Source: Kryptolebias marmoratus (lineage: Eukaryota > Chordata > Actinopteri > Cyprinodontiformes > Rivulidae). From it: a DNA stretch of 64,000 nucleotides. Below are positions 48,124 to 60,644 of this stretch, piece by piece (position 1 is the stretch's first letter; the number at the start of each line of letters is the position of its first letter). The stretch lies in assembly GCF_001649575.2 (NCBI RefSeq), contig NC_051445.1, forward strand, positions 25,195,980 through 25,259,979. Reading direction: 5' to 3'. The notes below the pieces were generated by a model that saw only the letters and a program-made list of their open reading frames with translations, had not been told where the DNA came from and searched no databases. A program made the position numbers and the translations under genes.

Positions 48124-49870
48124 TCACAGCAATTCAAGATAAGGGTGATTGGTGATCCCCAGAGCCAAGAAAGTCAGAGGTGTTGTGAGTTTTGCAACTA
48201 AATTGCCAATAAATAGAGCAATTGTCTTCAATAAACATTCTGCAAGGTTTTTATACATGTACATATGTTTGTATATATTCTGTACAGAGATCTCTGAGGT
48301 TGTTCCTGGAATCTGTTGGAGCCACTCTTCCAGTTTGGGGGTCACAACACCGAGTGCACCAATGACCACTGGTACCACTGAGGTCTTGACTCTCCACAAT
48401 TTCTCTATTTTCTCTGTCAGCCCTTGGTATTTCTTGAGCTTCTCATGCTTCTTCTCCCTGATGTTACAGTCGCTTGGGATTGCTACATCTATCACCACTG
48501 CTTTCTTCTGTATCTTGTTTACCTTCACAATGTCCAGTTGGTTAGCCATCACCTGTTTGTCAGTCTGAATCTGGAAGTCCCACAGTATCTTGGCCCTGTC
48601 AATCTTCACCACCCTTGGTGGAGTCTCCCACTTTTATTGTGACCTCCAGTCCATACTCGGTACAGTTGTTCCTGTACACTATTCCAGCCACTTGGTTATG
48701 GCGTTCCATGTATGCTTTGCCTGCCAGCATCTTACATCCTGTTATTATGTGCTGGATTGTCTCAGGGACATCTTTACACAGCCTGCATCTTGGGTCCTGC
48801 CTGGTATGATAGACCCCAGCCTCTATTGCTTTTGTGCTGCCATGATTAGTGACTCTGTCAGTCCTTCAGTTCCGCCCTCTCTAGCTACTGGTAAGATTTG
48901 CTGATAACAGCCACGTCCTCAATCTGCACGTGGTACATGCTATGCAGGGCTTATCTTTCTATGATGGTTCCTCTTGTCGCTCTTCTTCCACATTGGGTTT
49001 CTGCTGTTTGAGACATTCACTTAGCAGAGATCATCATTGGAGGCTTTCTTCCTGATGTACTCCAGGATCTTGGTTGTTTCATCCTGTATGGTGGCTCTGA
49101 TGCTCACTAGACCTCTGCCTCCCTCCTTTCTCTTAGTGTACAGTCTCAGGGTGCTGGACTTGCAGTAAAATCCTCCTTTAGCCAGGTTATTATACCTGCA
49201 GAGTATCTGATGACTGGCACTGCATACGTGTTGATGACTTGGACTTTTTTCTTCTTGCTGTTTAGCTGTCTCTTCAAGACCTCTAAGTACCTCTTTGTAG
49301 GTTCTTAGTTGTAGCAGACTTTCTCATTATGGTTGCTATTTGCCTGTGGGATTCCAAGGTATTTGTAGCTGTTCTGGACATCTGCAATGTTGCCTTCAGG
49401 TAGTTCAACCTCTTCAGTTTTGATCATCATGCCTCTTTTGGACACAGTTTGGCCACATTTATCCTGTCTAAATGACATTCTAATGCCCTTACTGTATATC
49501 CTGGTGATGTGAATCAGTGAGTCAATGTCTCGTGTCTGATGACTGCTCCAATTTGGAACCTGTATCCAAAGCTACTCATTGCAATCATCTGGCTGAGTTG
49601 GTTCAGGCTCATGCAGAACAAAAGCATCACTTTGGTATATGCTGACTTCTTCAACTGGCTTTGAATTGGCCTCTAGAGTCTTCTTCTACATTCTTATTTC
49701 GTTCTTGATGAAGGTTCTTAGTGTCCTTGTTGGTGGTTTGCTGGCCCAGCTGTGTGATTCCACATCTGGGATTGGCTGGCCTCTCTTCTCCTTCCCAATG
49801 GACATCCCTCTACATTCTGGTTGGACTGTTCGTCTCCTGCCCTTCCATCCACAGAAGAGGCCCATTTAAT
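48124..49870 (-). pseudogene. Non-LTR retrotransposon reverse-transcriptase ORF, C-terminal half
   Basis: The 162-codon minus-strand ORF (48124-48612) reads 'KILWDFQIQTDKQVMANQ', 'KKAVVIDVAIPSDCNI', 'EKLKKYQGLTEKIEKLW', 'VVPVVIGALGVVTPKLEEWL' and 'QIPGTTSEISVQ', the conserved C-terminal domain of a widespread animal non-LTR element. Upstream (48640-48790) are 'ITGCKMLAGKAYMERHNQV'-like residues and near 49085-49145 'LRLYTKRKEGGRGLVSIRAT'. Around 49320-49480 are the finger/palm residues following the catalytic motif ('KYLGIPQAN', 'GVELPEGNIADV'). Frameshifts and stops separate these pieces. The ORF end diverges after 'SVQ'. The clade is not assigned with confidence; it is unlike the Rex3- and L2-like copies. 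Confidence 0.85.
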
Positions 49871-50522
49871 TAAGTACCATTCTTCTATCAATGGACATGG
49901 CTGTGAATTAAACTGAGCAGCTCTTTTTTTGGATGGCTTGTTAAAATGTTTAAACTTGGTTTATTAGCTGCTGTTTGAAAGTATTAAACTAGGTTATTGC
50001 CAGGTCTAGTTAAAGTTTGAGTAAGTGTTTGTTTTGAGGCCTGTCTTCTTGTGACCATTAAACAAATTTGTGAGTTTCTGGAGGAAGGCCTAGGAATCTT
50101 ACCTTGTAGAAAACCTTTTGTTTTGTCTTGTTAGTTTGGTTTTTGAATAAAAGCTTATGATTTGAGATCTTTTGTTTTGTATCAAAAGGTTGCACCAGTA
50201 ATACAAAGAGCTTCTTAAACTTTATTTGTTATTTGACCTATTCAGGTTTTTTTATTTATTATTATTTATTACTTTTGTTAGAAGCCATGTTTAACTAATG
50301 TTAATTAGTACTGTTAATGGTACCCTCCTTTTGTTTGCTGTAACAAAAAAGACTAAACAATAAAAATAACAAAAAATAACTTTGCTTTTTCAAACCAATT
50401 CCATCTGATTTATTGTTACTTTCGCTTTTCCCTGGCTGACCTGGGCGGGCTGAAACTAACATAAATAACACACACATTTATGTATATAGCCACATATAAA
50501 CATACATGCACACACACACACT
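49871..50522. other. No gene recognised
   Basis: AT-rich; ends in a CA run (about 50509-50521) that touches the next transposon. Confidence 0.45.
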
Positions 50523-51677
50523 ATACCTTGCTAGTACTGGGTTGGATCCCCTTTTGCCTTCAGAACTGCTTTAATCCTCCGTGGCATAGATTCAACAAGG
50601 TACTGGAAACATTCCTCAGAGAGTCTGGTACATATTTACATGATAGCATCACGCAGTTGCTGCAGATTTGTCGGCTGCATATCCATGATGGGAATCTCCT
50701 GTTCCACCACATCCCAGAGGTGCTCTATTGGATTGAGATCTGGTGACTGTGGAGGCCATTCAAGTACAGTGAACTCATTGTCTTGTTCAAGAAACCAGTC
50801 TGAGATGATTCGTGCTTTATGACATGGCACGTTATCCTGCTGGAAGAGGCCATCAGAAGTACACTGTGGTCATAAAGGGATGGACATGGTCAGCAATACT
50901 CAGGTAGGCTGTGGTGTTGACACGATACTCAGTTGGTACTAATGGGCCCAAAGTGTGCCAGGAAAATATCCCCCACACCATTGCACCACCACCACCAGCC
51001 TGAACCGTTGGTACAAGGCAGGATGGATCCATGCTTTCATGTTGTTGACACCAAATTCTGACCCTACCATCTGAATGTCGCAGCAGAAATCAAGACTCAT
51101 CAGACCAGGCAACGTTTTTTTCCAATCTTCTATTGTCCAATTTTGGTGAGCCTGTGTGAATTGTTGCCTCAGTTTCCTGTTCTTAGCTGACAGGAGTGAC
51201 ACCTGGTGTGGTCTTCTGCTGCTGTAGCCCATCCGCCTCAAGGATCGACGTGTTGTGGGTCAGAGATGCTGTTCTTCATACCTCAGGTGTAACGAGTGGT
51301 TATTTGAGTTACTGTTGCCGTTCTATCAGCTCAAACCAGTCTGGACCTTCTCCTCTGACCTCTGGCATCAACAAGGCATTTGCACCCACAGAACTGATGC
51401 TCACTGGATATTTTCTCTTTTTCGGACCATTCTCTTTAAACCCTAGAGATGGTTGTACATGAAAATCCCAGAAGATCAGCAGTTTCTGAAATACTCAGAC
51501 CAGCCCATTTGGCACCAACCACCATGCCACGTTCAAAGTCACTTAAATCACCTTTCTTCCCCATTCTGATGCTCGGTTTGACCTGCAGCAGATCTTCTTG
51601 GCCATGTCTACATGCCTAAATGCATTGAGTTGCTGCCCTGTGATTGGCTGATTCGACATATGCATTAATGAGCAGTT
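50523..51677 (-). pseudogene. Tc1-like transposon with decayed transposase
   Basis: Minus-strand transposase from ATG at 51564: 'MGKKGDLSDFERGMVVGAKW' begins the paired-like DNA-binding domain, but a TAA at 51438-51436 ends the frame after 'TTISRV'. Downstream pieces are 'RRMGYSSRRPHQVSLLSAKN' (about 51241-51180) and 'VLEWPPQSPDLNPIEHLWD' (50770-50714), which holds the conserved Tc1 DPN.IEHLW region near the last catalytic residue. Several frameshifts intervene; the full family protein is about 340 residues. Both terminal repeats are eroded and merge with CA and TG/TA microsatellites. It cannot move by itself. Confidence 0.92.
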
Positions 51678-51684
51678 ATATATA

Positions 51685-51746
<62 letters not shown>

Positions 51747-51750
51747 TATA
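51678..51750. repeat. Compound (TG)n(TA)n microsatellite
   Basis: About 10 TG units then about 20 TA units, beginning where the Tc1-like end should be. Confidence 0.95.
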
Positions 51751-52009
51751 CTGAAAGTAAACTTGGACTAGATAAGATTTCATCTGGGTCTGGAGACCCT
51801 TACAATAAAAGTTATTAGGATGAGCTCTAAATAAAACAATCTTTTCTTTGCCTGGAACGCATCATGGGCTTTATTGTGAGCAACGGTCTGTACCAGCTGG
51901 CACTGAGAGGTCCAACGCTGAAATAATCTTATCTGCCATCAGCCATAAATATTTGACAAAGAGGGGAGAGATGAGGAGAGAGGACAGGCAGGCGCAGTGG
52001 GATGTGTGT

Positions 52010-52040
<31 letters not shown>

Positions 52041-52940
52041 GGGGTCCTGTGAAAGACTGGCCTTGGACATTTTGAATAAATTAAAAGCAATACAAAGTTG
52101 AGGATGTGCAGGTCTCTTTAAACAAGAAACAGATTAAGATGAACTTTCAGAGACATGTTTTCTGCTCTTGGCTGGCCAGTCAAACTCTCGACAAACACAA
52201 ATTATACTTCCTTTACACTCTGTGTTCCTCATCACAAGCTCATTCCTCTGTATGGAAACACAGGTGGTACCACAAATAAACACAGTAAAACAGTCTGGAC
52301 AGCTTTTCTGTTTGTACAACACTCCCATAACACTCCTAATCAAAGGAAACAACCGCCAAAACACATTTCAGGTGGTCCAGGGGAATGTGTGTGTGGGTGG
52401 ATGGAAAGGACTGTAGATGGGGTCGTTCTATTCTTACATGCAGCTACGTCAGATTTCATTTAATTCATTCCACACTACCAACCAACTCAGTGTGTTTCAC
52501 TCCTCAGCTCATGGGCCAAACCCGCTCACAAAAGCAGAAGATTATAGGAAGAGTGGAAAAACAAAACTAATTACTGGAGGTATTTCAACCAGCCAGTGCT
52601 GCTTAAAATATAATTAGACGGGTTTAGAGCTGCAGCCATGACTCCAAGTGTAAAAACTGACTGCTGCTTAAAACGAGGGCAAGAGAAGAAGAGCTGTGTG
52701 GCTGGACAGATTAGTGTCCTGTAACTGTCAGCCTCTGAACAAGAGCTAATCTTTTTTACACAACAGAAGATTAGAATTTTTTTGATTTTCACTTGTTCAA
52801 CATTTTTCTTTTTGACCATAAAAAAAACAGAGTATCGAATTTTTTAATTTAACTAATTCCTGCCCAAGAACATTAACACAAACTCACAAAGCATAACAAC
52901 ATAAAGATGTTTATTTTTACTTTTATTTTTTTAATTTTTA
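51751..52940. other. No gene recognised
   Basis: Unique sequence apart from the TG/G run at 52003-52044. Overlapping ORFs on both strands near 52134-52463 are not protein-like enough to call. Confidence 0.4.
52003..52044. repeat. (TG)n followed by 21 consecutive G
   Basis: Ten TG units run into a 21-base pure G run (52024-52044). Such runs can form G-quadruplexes and are error-prone in sequencing, so the length should not be trusted exactly. Confidence 0.9.
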
Positions 52941-53600
52941 GCACCCACTGCCAAAGGTGATAGGCCAGTCATGTTTTTGCCTGTGTCTGTTCATTTGTAG
53001 GCACCATTAGCAAAATATCTCATGAAACACTGAGTGAATTTTAATGAAACTGTGCAATTGTAATCATTGGGTTGGCATTTACCACTTAGTAACTTTTGGA
53101 GCCAACCCAAATAATGCTGTCTGCCACAGCCAACTGATCTTAGAATCATATTGAACTAAACGTTGGTGTGGTAGTAGCTGAGAGTCACCTCCAACAGATA
53201 CTCCAAGCATTAACTTATTAAACAACTGGATTTTATTGACATTATTAGAAAGTAATTATTGAATGAACTTCTATACATGATTAACCTTTGGAGTCAATTT
53301 AATTAATGCTGTCTGCCACAGATAACTGACCTTAACAAACATATAAATTGCAATAACTCAGTCAGTTTTACAGATAATGAGCTAAAATCTGGTGTGGAAG
53401 TAGCTGACAGTAATTTACAACACATACTTTCTAACAGATCATGCAAGGTATCACAATATTGCATGCATACTGTTAATTTCAAAATTTGACCAAAATGGCT
53501 GTAACCTAGTCACTTCTCAAAATAAGATGATTTAGTTTTAAACTCCAGTATGAAAGATAGCAGGCGATATGTGTTCCTTTATAAAAGCTTAGACCTTTGA
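52941..53600 (-). repeat. Dispersed repeat family A, copy 10, two-unit
   Basis: Minus strand. Starts 'CCCACTGCCAAAGGTGA', has two inner units ('GTAGCTGAGAGTCACC' near 53172 and 'GTAGCTGACAGTAATT' near 53400), and ends 'GCGATATGTGTTCCTTTAT' then 'AAAGCTTAGACCTTTGAA'. Confidence 0.85.
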
Positions 53601-54389
53601 AGCTGGTGGCCTCATACTAGTTAGGCCTGGCCTCTCACTTTGCTCTAAGTCTTTGTGTTGAGCCAAACTGTTCATGATCATAATTGTGGCCTGCTGCAGA
53701 AACTCTACCCCTTTACTTTTTAAATAATCAAATAGGCTCACAATTATAAATTCAGACCATCCTTTATTTTATTTCAAGACTAAAGGAAAATCACTCTCAT
53801 GTTGCTTTTGCTGCTTTGCTTTATGAGTCTGTCCAGGATATCATGTCATGCCATTTCTTTTTACAAGTTTTTCTGTTATTCCAGGAAGCCTGTAAACATT
53901 CTTAAAGCAAACAAACGCTCACTTTAAAACCTAATGAAATTCTTTAGGTTTGTGAAACTCTTGTTTTTGCAATCGGTACAACACAGGTAGCTGAGTTTTA
54001 CAAGGACATCTAGTCATTTAATCACCAATTAACTACTGTAAACTGTTATCTTTTGGTGGATGCACCTTTGAACACTATCACAGGTGAGGAGACGCTCACA
54101 AAGGGTGGTAAAGTCATAAAATTAGGGGATCTATTTGACAAAAGGCAGATACCGGTCTATAGAGAGCTGAGGTGAAGGTTGCACACGGATGAGGGGGGAA
54201 GCTGATAAGACCGACTTGTATTTCCTCAGAACACTGGCAGTTAGAGGGAAGCTCCTTTTTTCTCTTGGAGCCTTTTTGTTTTCCATCCGTCATGAACAAA
54301 ATTGGTAAATGGATGGTGAAAATCAGTACTTTATTTCATGTGTTCAGTCTTTTCTTATTTTTTGTAAACTCAAAGCAAGAGAAGTGTAG
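53601..54389. other. No gene recognised
   Basis: Unique sequence; nothing assignable. Confidence 0.45.
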
Positions 54390-54771
54390 TGCGTGTTTGT
54401 GTGTGTCTTTGAGCAAAATATCTCACGAGCCACTGGATGAATTCTAATGAAACTTTTAGAAAATAATCAGTGTGTGTGCATCTACAACTGATTAACTTTT
54501 GGAGCCAACCCAACTTAAGATGGACTCCACAGGCAACTGATCTAAAAAAAGCCACTGAGATTTAGTCTGTTTTATCGATATCATCCTAAAATTTGGTGTG
54601 GTCGCTGACAGTCATTTATATTGTGTGAGATCACGCATAACATTATTTTCAAGGTTTGACCAAAACTGCTACAACTCCATCCTTTCTTAATATAATATTA
54701 TCTTAGTCTAAACCGTTGGCATGAAAGGTGGTGAGTGATATTCATTCCTTAAGAAAAGCTAGCCTTCAAAT
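54390..54771 (-). repeat. Dispersed repeat family A, copy 11, one-unit
   Basis: Minus strand. 'AAAATATCTCACGAGCCACT', 'CTGATTAACTTTTGGAGCCA', 'AAATTTGGTGTGGTCGCTGA', and end 'ATTCCTTAAGAAAAGCTAGCC'. Confidence 0.85.
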
Positions 54772-55203
54772 AGTAAGAATGTTCGTCTCTGTCAACGTTT
54801 AACGTCTTTTCTAAACCAGGCCTGAATGCAAGGCAACAGGACAGTTGATTGGTAATGATAAACTACTGTTTATGTCCCAGCTGTAAAACAAAGGTGTGGT
54901 CACACTGACTCTACATATCCTCTGTAGGACATTCAATCCCAGTCCTGTACACTCAGTACTATCTAAGAAATGAAACGCAAATGTTTGGGAATCAAAAGCA
55001 AATATGCACTACTGAGCTTTCATCTGCACAAAGTTGATTGTGCTGTTAAACTGAGATACGATCTGAGCTTCATGGACAAGACATTATCCAACATATGTGC
55101 ATTCTATTACAGACCAGGTCAGATGATTTTCTCTATTATACTGAACTGACTCAAATTCTAACACTTTAATTTCCTCAACTTTCACTACGAATTATTATCT
55201 CTC
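54772..55203. other. No gene recognised
   Basis: Unique sequence between two family A copies. Confidence 0.45.
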
Positions 55204-55651
55204 ACTGCTGAAGGCAAAGAAATTGGTTTTGCCTGTATCTGTGCGTGTATTTGTTTGTCTGTACCGTTACAAAATATCTCATGGATCACTGAATGGATTT
55301 AAATGAAATTCTCAGACAGTAATTATTGTCCTTTTATCTACAACAGATTAACATTTGGAGGCAACCCAATTCTAGATGGCTGCCACATCTAATCAACTTT
55401 AGCCTACAGAAAAATGACCATAACTCAGTGACTTTTACAGATTTTATGTGGTAGTAGCTTAGACTCATTCACAACACGTACTCCAAGCGCTAAAAAATTC
55501 TGCAAGATTACAGAAGATATTGCAATATAACGTGAGATAGCTCATAATGTTATTTTCAAGGTTTGACCAACATGGCTACATCTCTGTTACTTCTCAACAT
55601 AAGATCATTTTAGTCTAAAGCTGTGGAGGCAGCATGCTAGGCCTTTAATTT
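55204..55651 (-). repeat. Dispersed repeat family A, copy 12, one-unit
   Basis: Minus strand. 'TTTGTTTGTCTGTACCGTTA', 'AAAATATCTCATGGATCACT', 'GTGGTAGTAGCTTAGACTCA', and end 'GCATGCTAGGCCTTTAATT'. The hairpin just before the end is deleted. Confidence 0.85.
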
Positions 55652-56986
55652 ATAAATCTATAACTCAAGGTGTACATTTACGTTGTCTTTAAACAAGTCA
55701 TCTAAAGCTCTTTCTTGTCATTTCCAACTTGGAAACATATGTTTAGACTTAGATTAAACAGGAGAAATAGCTCAGGAATTATGTTACCAGTTATTGGAAG
55801 TGACAAAAAAGCGAACCGCTCTCCTTCAGTCAGCTCCCGTCTCCACTGCAATGATATACGCAGAGGAGAAAATGCTCCAAAAGCAACAGAAATCAGTACT
55901 GAAAGTGTCGTGCTTTTATTAGAACTCCATTAAGAACGTGTGTAAATATGCCAAGTCCCTCAACATCCTCAAAAGTGCTCAACAGGCCTTCCTCCTGGAG
56001 ATTGTAAATGGAGTTTTGGAAGAGATGAAGCACACAGGCCAGGGACCGGGAGGTGATTTAATACAGCTAGCATTTTGAACAACAAAGCACAGACAAAAGC
56101 AGCCACTTGGACTCTGCTTCAAAGACTTGTGTGTTAAACACTTGCAGAAAGACATTCTTTGGAATCATGATCATTCAAAATAAAGGGAAACAAGAATTAG
56201 GGAGGAAGTTGAGGAGGAGGAAGGCAAAAGAGGAGAACAAGAAGGAAGCCAAACACACAAAACTGTCAACCTGATGATACCACAGCAACATGAAAGGGAG
56301 GAGGAATTTCACAGAGTTTCAGTTTAATCTGCAGAGTTCAAATCTTTCATTCCATCGTGCTCGTGTCTTCCTGTCAGCGGAGCAGCCCACAGATACGCTG
56401 CTGCCTTTCAAATTAACGATAATTGAACACAGGTCAGCTGGTGTCCCATGGATCCAAATGACCCGATACAGAGTCGACGTGCTGACTCAGCCAGAACCTC
56501 TTTCTGTCTCTCATCAGGTGGCTCAGCTCAGTTCCTGCACCAAATCTAAAGCTCCGGCACTATGTCTTTAGGTCCCGCTGGATCAGGGCTGTACTGGCAC
56601 CGAGATCTAAGAGCCTGTACACAATAAAATGTGAAATAATAAACTTCCTCAAAGTATCAGTTCTGCAAGTCAGAGCCAGTTTTGCATGTGGTTTAAGGAG
56701 GCTTTTGTTGAAAAAAAAAAATTAATGGCAGATTGTTAGGGACACGTCATTATTGAAAGCAGATCAAACATATCTGCAGTTCTATGTATTTGAACTGTAC
56801 TGAGTTACAGTAACACCTTGGACAACAGAGGGCACCAGCTGTATTTACTCTGACTGCACCGAACAAAGAGAAACACCTCATTCTGCTACTCAAAATGGCA
56901 TTATGGTCTGAAAGAAGAAAAGATCCTCAGAAACATATGAGAAGAAAAAACCCTACTTCACATCTACAGCTTCTAAAACAAATAGA
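55652..56986. other. Unique sequence, no gene recognised
   Basis: A GC-richer block 55930-56600 includes a 93-codon + ORF (56290-56571) with no known motif. Could be conserved non-coding. Confidence 0.35.
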
Positions 56987-57573
56987 AAATAAAGGCCAAC
57001 ATTTTCCAAAGGAGTGCATATCGCCTGCCGCCTTTCATGACACAGTTTTAAACTAAGATCATCTTGTGTTGAGAAATTATGGAGTTGTAGCTGTGAAAAT
57101 GTGCCAGAGTATGTGTTGTAAATGACTATCAGCTACTACCATGCCAAACTTGAGATCAATATCTGTAAAATTGACTAAGTTATAGCCATTTTTGTGTTGG
57201 CTGATGTCAAGTAGTTGTAGCAACCATCTTGATTTCATGTTATGTTTTTAATCAAAGATGTTGCACATTATGTTGCACTCAAAGTACGTTTTGAATTACT
57301 CTCAGCTACCACCACATTTAATTTTAACTTTAATTTGTAAACTTGAGTTATTGCCATTTTTGTACTTCCCAAAATTGCTTTTCTGTGGTGGCCATCTTGA
57401 ATGGAGGTGACTCCAAATTTAATCCGTTGTAAATGTCAACCCAATGATTAGTTTCTGATAATTTCATTAAAATCAGTTGAGCGATTCATTATATATTTTA
57501 CTATTAGCACAGATAAACAAACACACACACAAAAAACACATAATGACACTTTTGCCTTTTGGCGATGGGCAAT
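56987..57573 (+). repeat. Dispersed repeat family A, copy 13, two-unit
   Basis: Plus strand. 'GCATATCGCCTGCCGCC', two 'CTCAGCTAC.ACCAC' or equivalent units (about 57130 and 57300), and end 'GCCTTTTGGCGATGGGCAAT'. Among the most complete copies. Confidence 0.85.
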
Positions 57574-58194
57574 ACTAAAACTAAATTGAAGCTCTTGAAG
57601 TCTTTAAAAGTCTTTCGGTGCAGAAGTATTGGTTTTCATTACATTCTCCTTAATTTCTTTACACAAAGTACCAAAAAGTGCTTTTTTGGATTTATAGTAG
57701 GGAGAAGCTTGACTTTTTGACTTATCTTCCAGTAACTCAATCTTGGTCCTAAATGCTACTGCAGAAAGAACAGAGTGTTTCTCCTTCTAATTATTTTACC
57801 AGTCCCAGTTGCTTACTCTTCCAGTGATTAATCAAAGTTAGGAAAAGCCAACCATCAACTGGGGCATGTTTCACATTTCCTCCTGCTGGTGGAGGATTCG
57901 CTCAGGCCCAGCCTGCTTGGCCTTATTACGAGTTAATTGAAACCTTGTTTAGAAATACCAAGGTCAACATTTCCAGCCAAGTTATCCCAATTAGTCTGCA
58001 ATGAATCCTTTTAAACAGAGAGTACTGAGTGGCTGACCCAGTGTGCTACTTGAATTCCCAAGGGGGCACCGACATTCAGAGCCTGGGAATGAAAGAGAGT
58101 GACTTGACGGAGAGACTCGAGAGGAGCAGAAATGAGGTAAAGAGTTGGTATTGTCGATGCCTCTTGTCTTTATTTCTAGTAGAAGTTTGGCTCA
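57574..58194. other. Unique, conserved-looking sequence
   Basis: The part 57800-58140 is repeat-free and contains TAATTGAAA and GATTAATC words plus an exon-like ORF (separate entry). A conserved non-coding element is possible. Confidence 0.35.
58029..58136 (+). other. Exon-like open segment with donor-like end
   Basis: Thirty-six codons from ATG to GAG|GTAAAG, including 'GGTDIQSLGMKESDLTERLE' and 'RSRNE', charged and helix-like at the end. No acceptor or partner exon is evident and no family is recognised. Confidence 0.2.
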
Positions 58195-58874
58195 TACACC
58201 CCAGGTCCAAAAATGTTGGGTTCTTGTTAAATTGTAGATGAAAATAAAATGCAATGAATTGCAAATCTAATAAACCCATATGTTATTCATAATAAACATA
58301 TCAAATGTTTAAACTGAGAAACTGTACCCTTTAAAAAAAAAACAAAAGGGTAATTTTAAATTAAATTTGATGGCAGCAACACATCTAAAAAAAACTCAGA
58401 CAGGGCAACAAAAGGCTGTGAAAGTAAGTTGCATGAATAAAAACAGAGAGAGGAGCATTTTGCAACTAATTAGGTTAATTGTCAACAGGTCAGTAAGAGG
58501 ACTGGGTAGAAAAAGAGCACTTTAGAGAGGCTGAATCTCTCCGAAGTAAAGATGAACAGAGGTTCACAGGAACACTTCCACAAATCATTGTCTGAGAAAA
58601 CAGTTTGCTGTGCAATCCACATGTAAGTTAAAGCTCTATCATGCAAAGAAGAAGCCATATCTAAACACCATCCAGAAATACTGACATCTCCTCAGACCCC
58701 AATCACTTTTAAAATGGACTGAGATGAAGTAGAAAACTGTTCTGGGGTCAAAATTTGTATTGCATTTTAGATCATTTGAAATTCTGTTTGAAAACCACAG
58801 ATGCCACATCCTCCATCCTGTTATCAGCGCACAGTTCAAAAACGTGCCTCTCTGATGGTATAGGGGTGCATTTG

Positions 58875-59037
<163 letters not shown>

Positions 59038-59207
59038 TTTAGTACAACATATGCTCCCATTCAGACATCTTTTACAGGGAAGGCCTTGCATATTTCAGTA
59101 AGACAATATTAAACCACAAACACCCATCACATCAGCATGGCATTGTAGTGGAAGAGTCCAGGTGCTAAAATGACCTCCCACCAGTTAAAAACATTAGACA
59201 TTAGACT

Positions 59208-59330
59208 CATCATCCATCCATCCATTTTCTTTACCCAGTTATCCTTTTCTGGTCACAGGGGACTGGTGCCTATCTCCAGCAGTTACTGTACTCAAGGTGG
59301 GGAAACATCCTGGACAGATTAGACTCATGA
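59208..59330 (-). repeat. SINE-like 3' fragment inside the Tc1-like element
   Basis: 'CATCCATCCATCCATTTTC' then 'CTGGTGCCTATCTCCAGCAG' is the reverse of the tail at 28745-29065 (GCTGGAGATAGGCACCAG). Confidence 0.65.
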
Positions 59331-59768
59331 AATTAAAAAAATCCAACAAAGACACAGGAGTGTTGAACAACTAGAATCCTCCATGAGACCTGGATGTGAT
59401 AGTAGTCCCTCCAAAACTTCCAGCAGCTGGTCTCCTTAGTTCCTGGATATTTACAGACTGTTGTTAGAAGAAGAGGAAATGCTTGACAGTGGAAACATGG
59501 ACCTGTCCCAACGTTTTTGAGATGTGTTGCTGCCTTAAATTAAAATTGCCTTAGTTTTTCTAAAAAAAATATTGTGCAACTTCTTAATTGAAAGATTTGT
59601 TTACTATATTGCATTGTGAATAAAATATGTTTTTCAGATTTTCAAATCATTGCATTCTGTTTTATACAAGGTTCCAAATTTTTCAGAGCTGGGATTGTAC
59701 ATTTACAACATTAGTGAACATAAAAACAATTACTGTCTAACTTAGTCAAAATTACAGATATTAATTAA

Positions 59769-59966
59769 AATGTGTGGTATCTGTTTGTCATCCCCATTTT
59801 ATTATTTCAGCACTAACACATCTCACAAGGTCTCACTATTTAGCATGAAATCATGTATAAGATCTCTTCCATCCCTTTTCAACATAAAATGATCTTAGTC
59901 TAAAACTCTGGCATGAAAGGCGGCAGGCGATTTGCAATCCTTTAAGGAATGCTAGGCCTTTAATTA
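59769..59966 (-). repeat. Dispersed repeat family A, copy 14 (partial)
   Basis: Minus strand. 'AACACATCTCACAAGGTCTC', 'TCTGGCATGAAAGGCGGCAG' and the best-preserved end: 'ATCCTTTAAGGAATGCTAGG' then 'CCTTTAATT'. Confidence 0.85.
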
Positions 59967-60644
59967 AAATTATGATGTCACAGATGCACAACATATTCAT
60001 AGCAATTAGAAGCCAAGATAGGCTCATATAATAGCTAAATCATCCCTTCGACAGCTTTCTTCTTTCATGTCTAACTTACCCGACTAATCTAAAAAAAAAA
60101 AAAGAAAACTCATCTAAAAATAAGTGAAACAGTATGCCTTTATATAACTAAGAATGAGAGGCGATGATGTGCAATGGAGATTGTCATGTGGAGTTTTAGT
60201 CCAGGCATGGGCTTTATCAGTGGATTTCCCTGATTAGAGAAGAAGAGAGAAGAAAGAGTCATCATCAAAATCAGCTGGTCAGAATAAAAACCAGCCTCCT
60301 CTCCCAGCCCTATGTGTCATATGGTGGCACATGTTGTCGAAAAGGTTTTGATTCTGCTCTCCAAAAATTTGCAACTGGAGATGTTTCATATTTATTGTGC
60401 ATGAAGTCATGCTGCATGTATGTCAGATTGCAGTTCTGATATGTGCAATTTACAGCTTAATATTATTTGAAGCGGTAAAACATTAAACACAGAGACCAAA
60501 ACTCAGAACCAAAATTTGATGCTGCTTATGTGCTTTTAATTAGTGGTATGCATTTTTTTTTCTATAAGAGCTGTGACATCATGTTGAGTAATGTATGTTT
60601 ACTCGTTTTCAGACATATGCAGACATAAAAGTACTAAAATAAAA
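59967..60644. other. No gene recognised
   Basis: AT-rich unique sequence; nothing assignable. Confidence 0.45.

Noticed and set aside
48149..48904. Several + strand ORFs of 64-139 codons
   Set aside because: Antisense to the non-LTR reverse-transcriptase remnant that clearly reads on the minus strand.
50480..51462. + strand ORFs of 60-88 codons
   Set aside because: Antisense shadows of the Tc1-like transposase.
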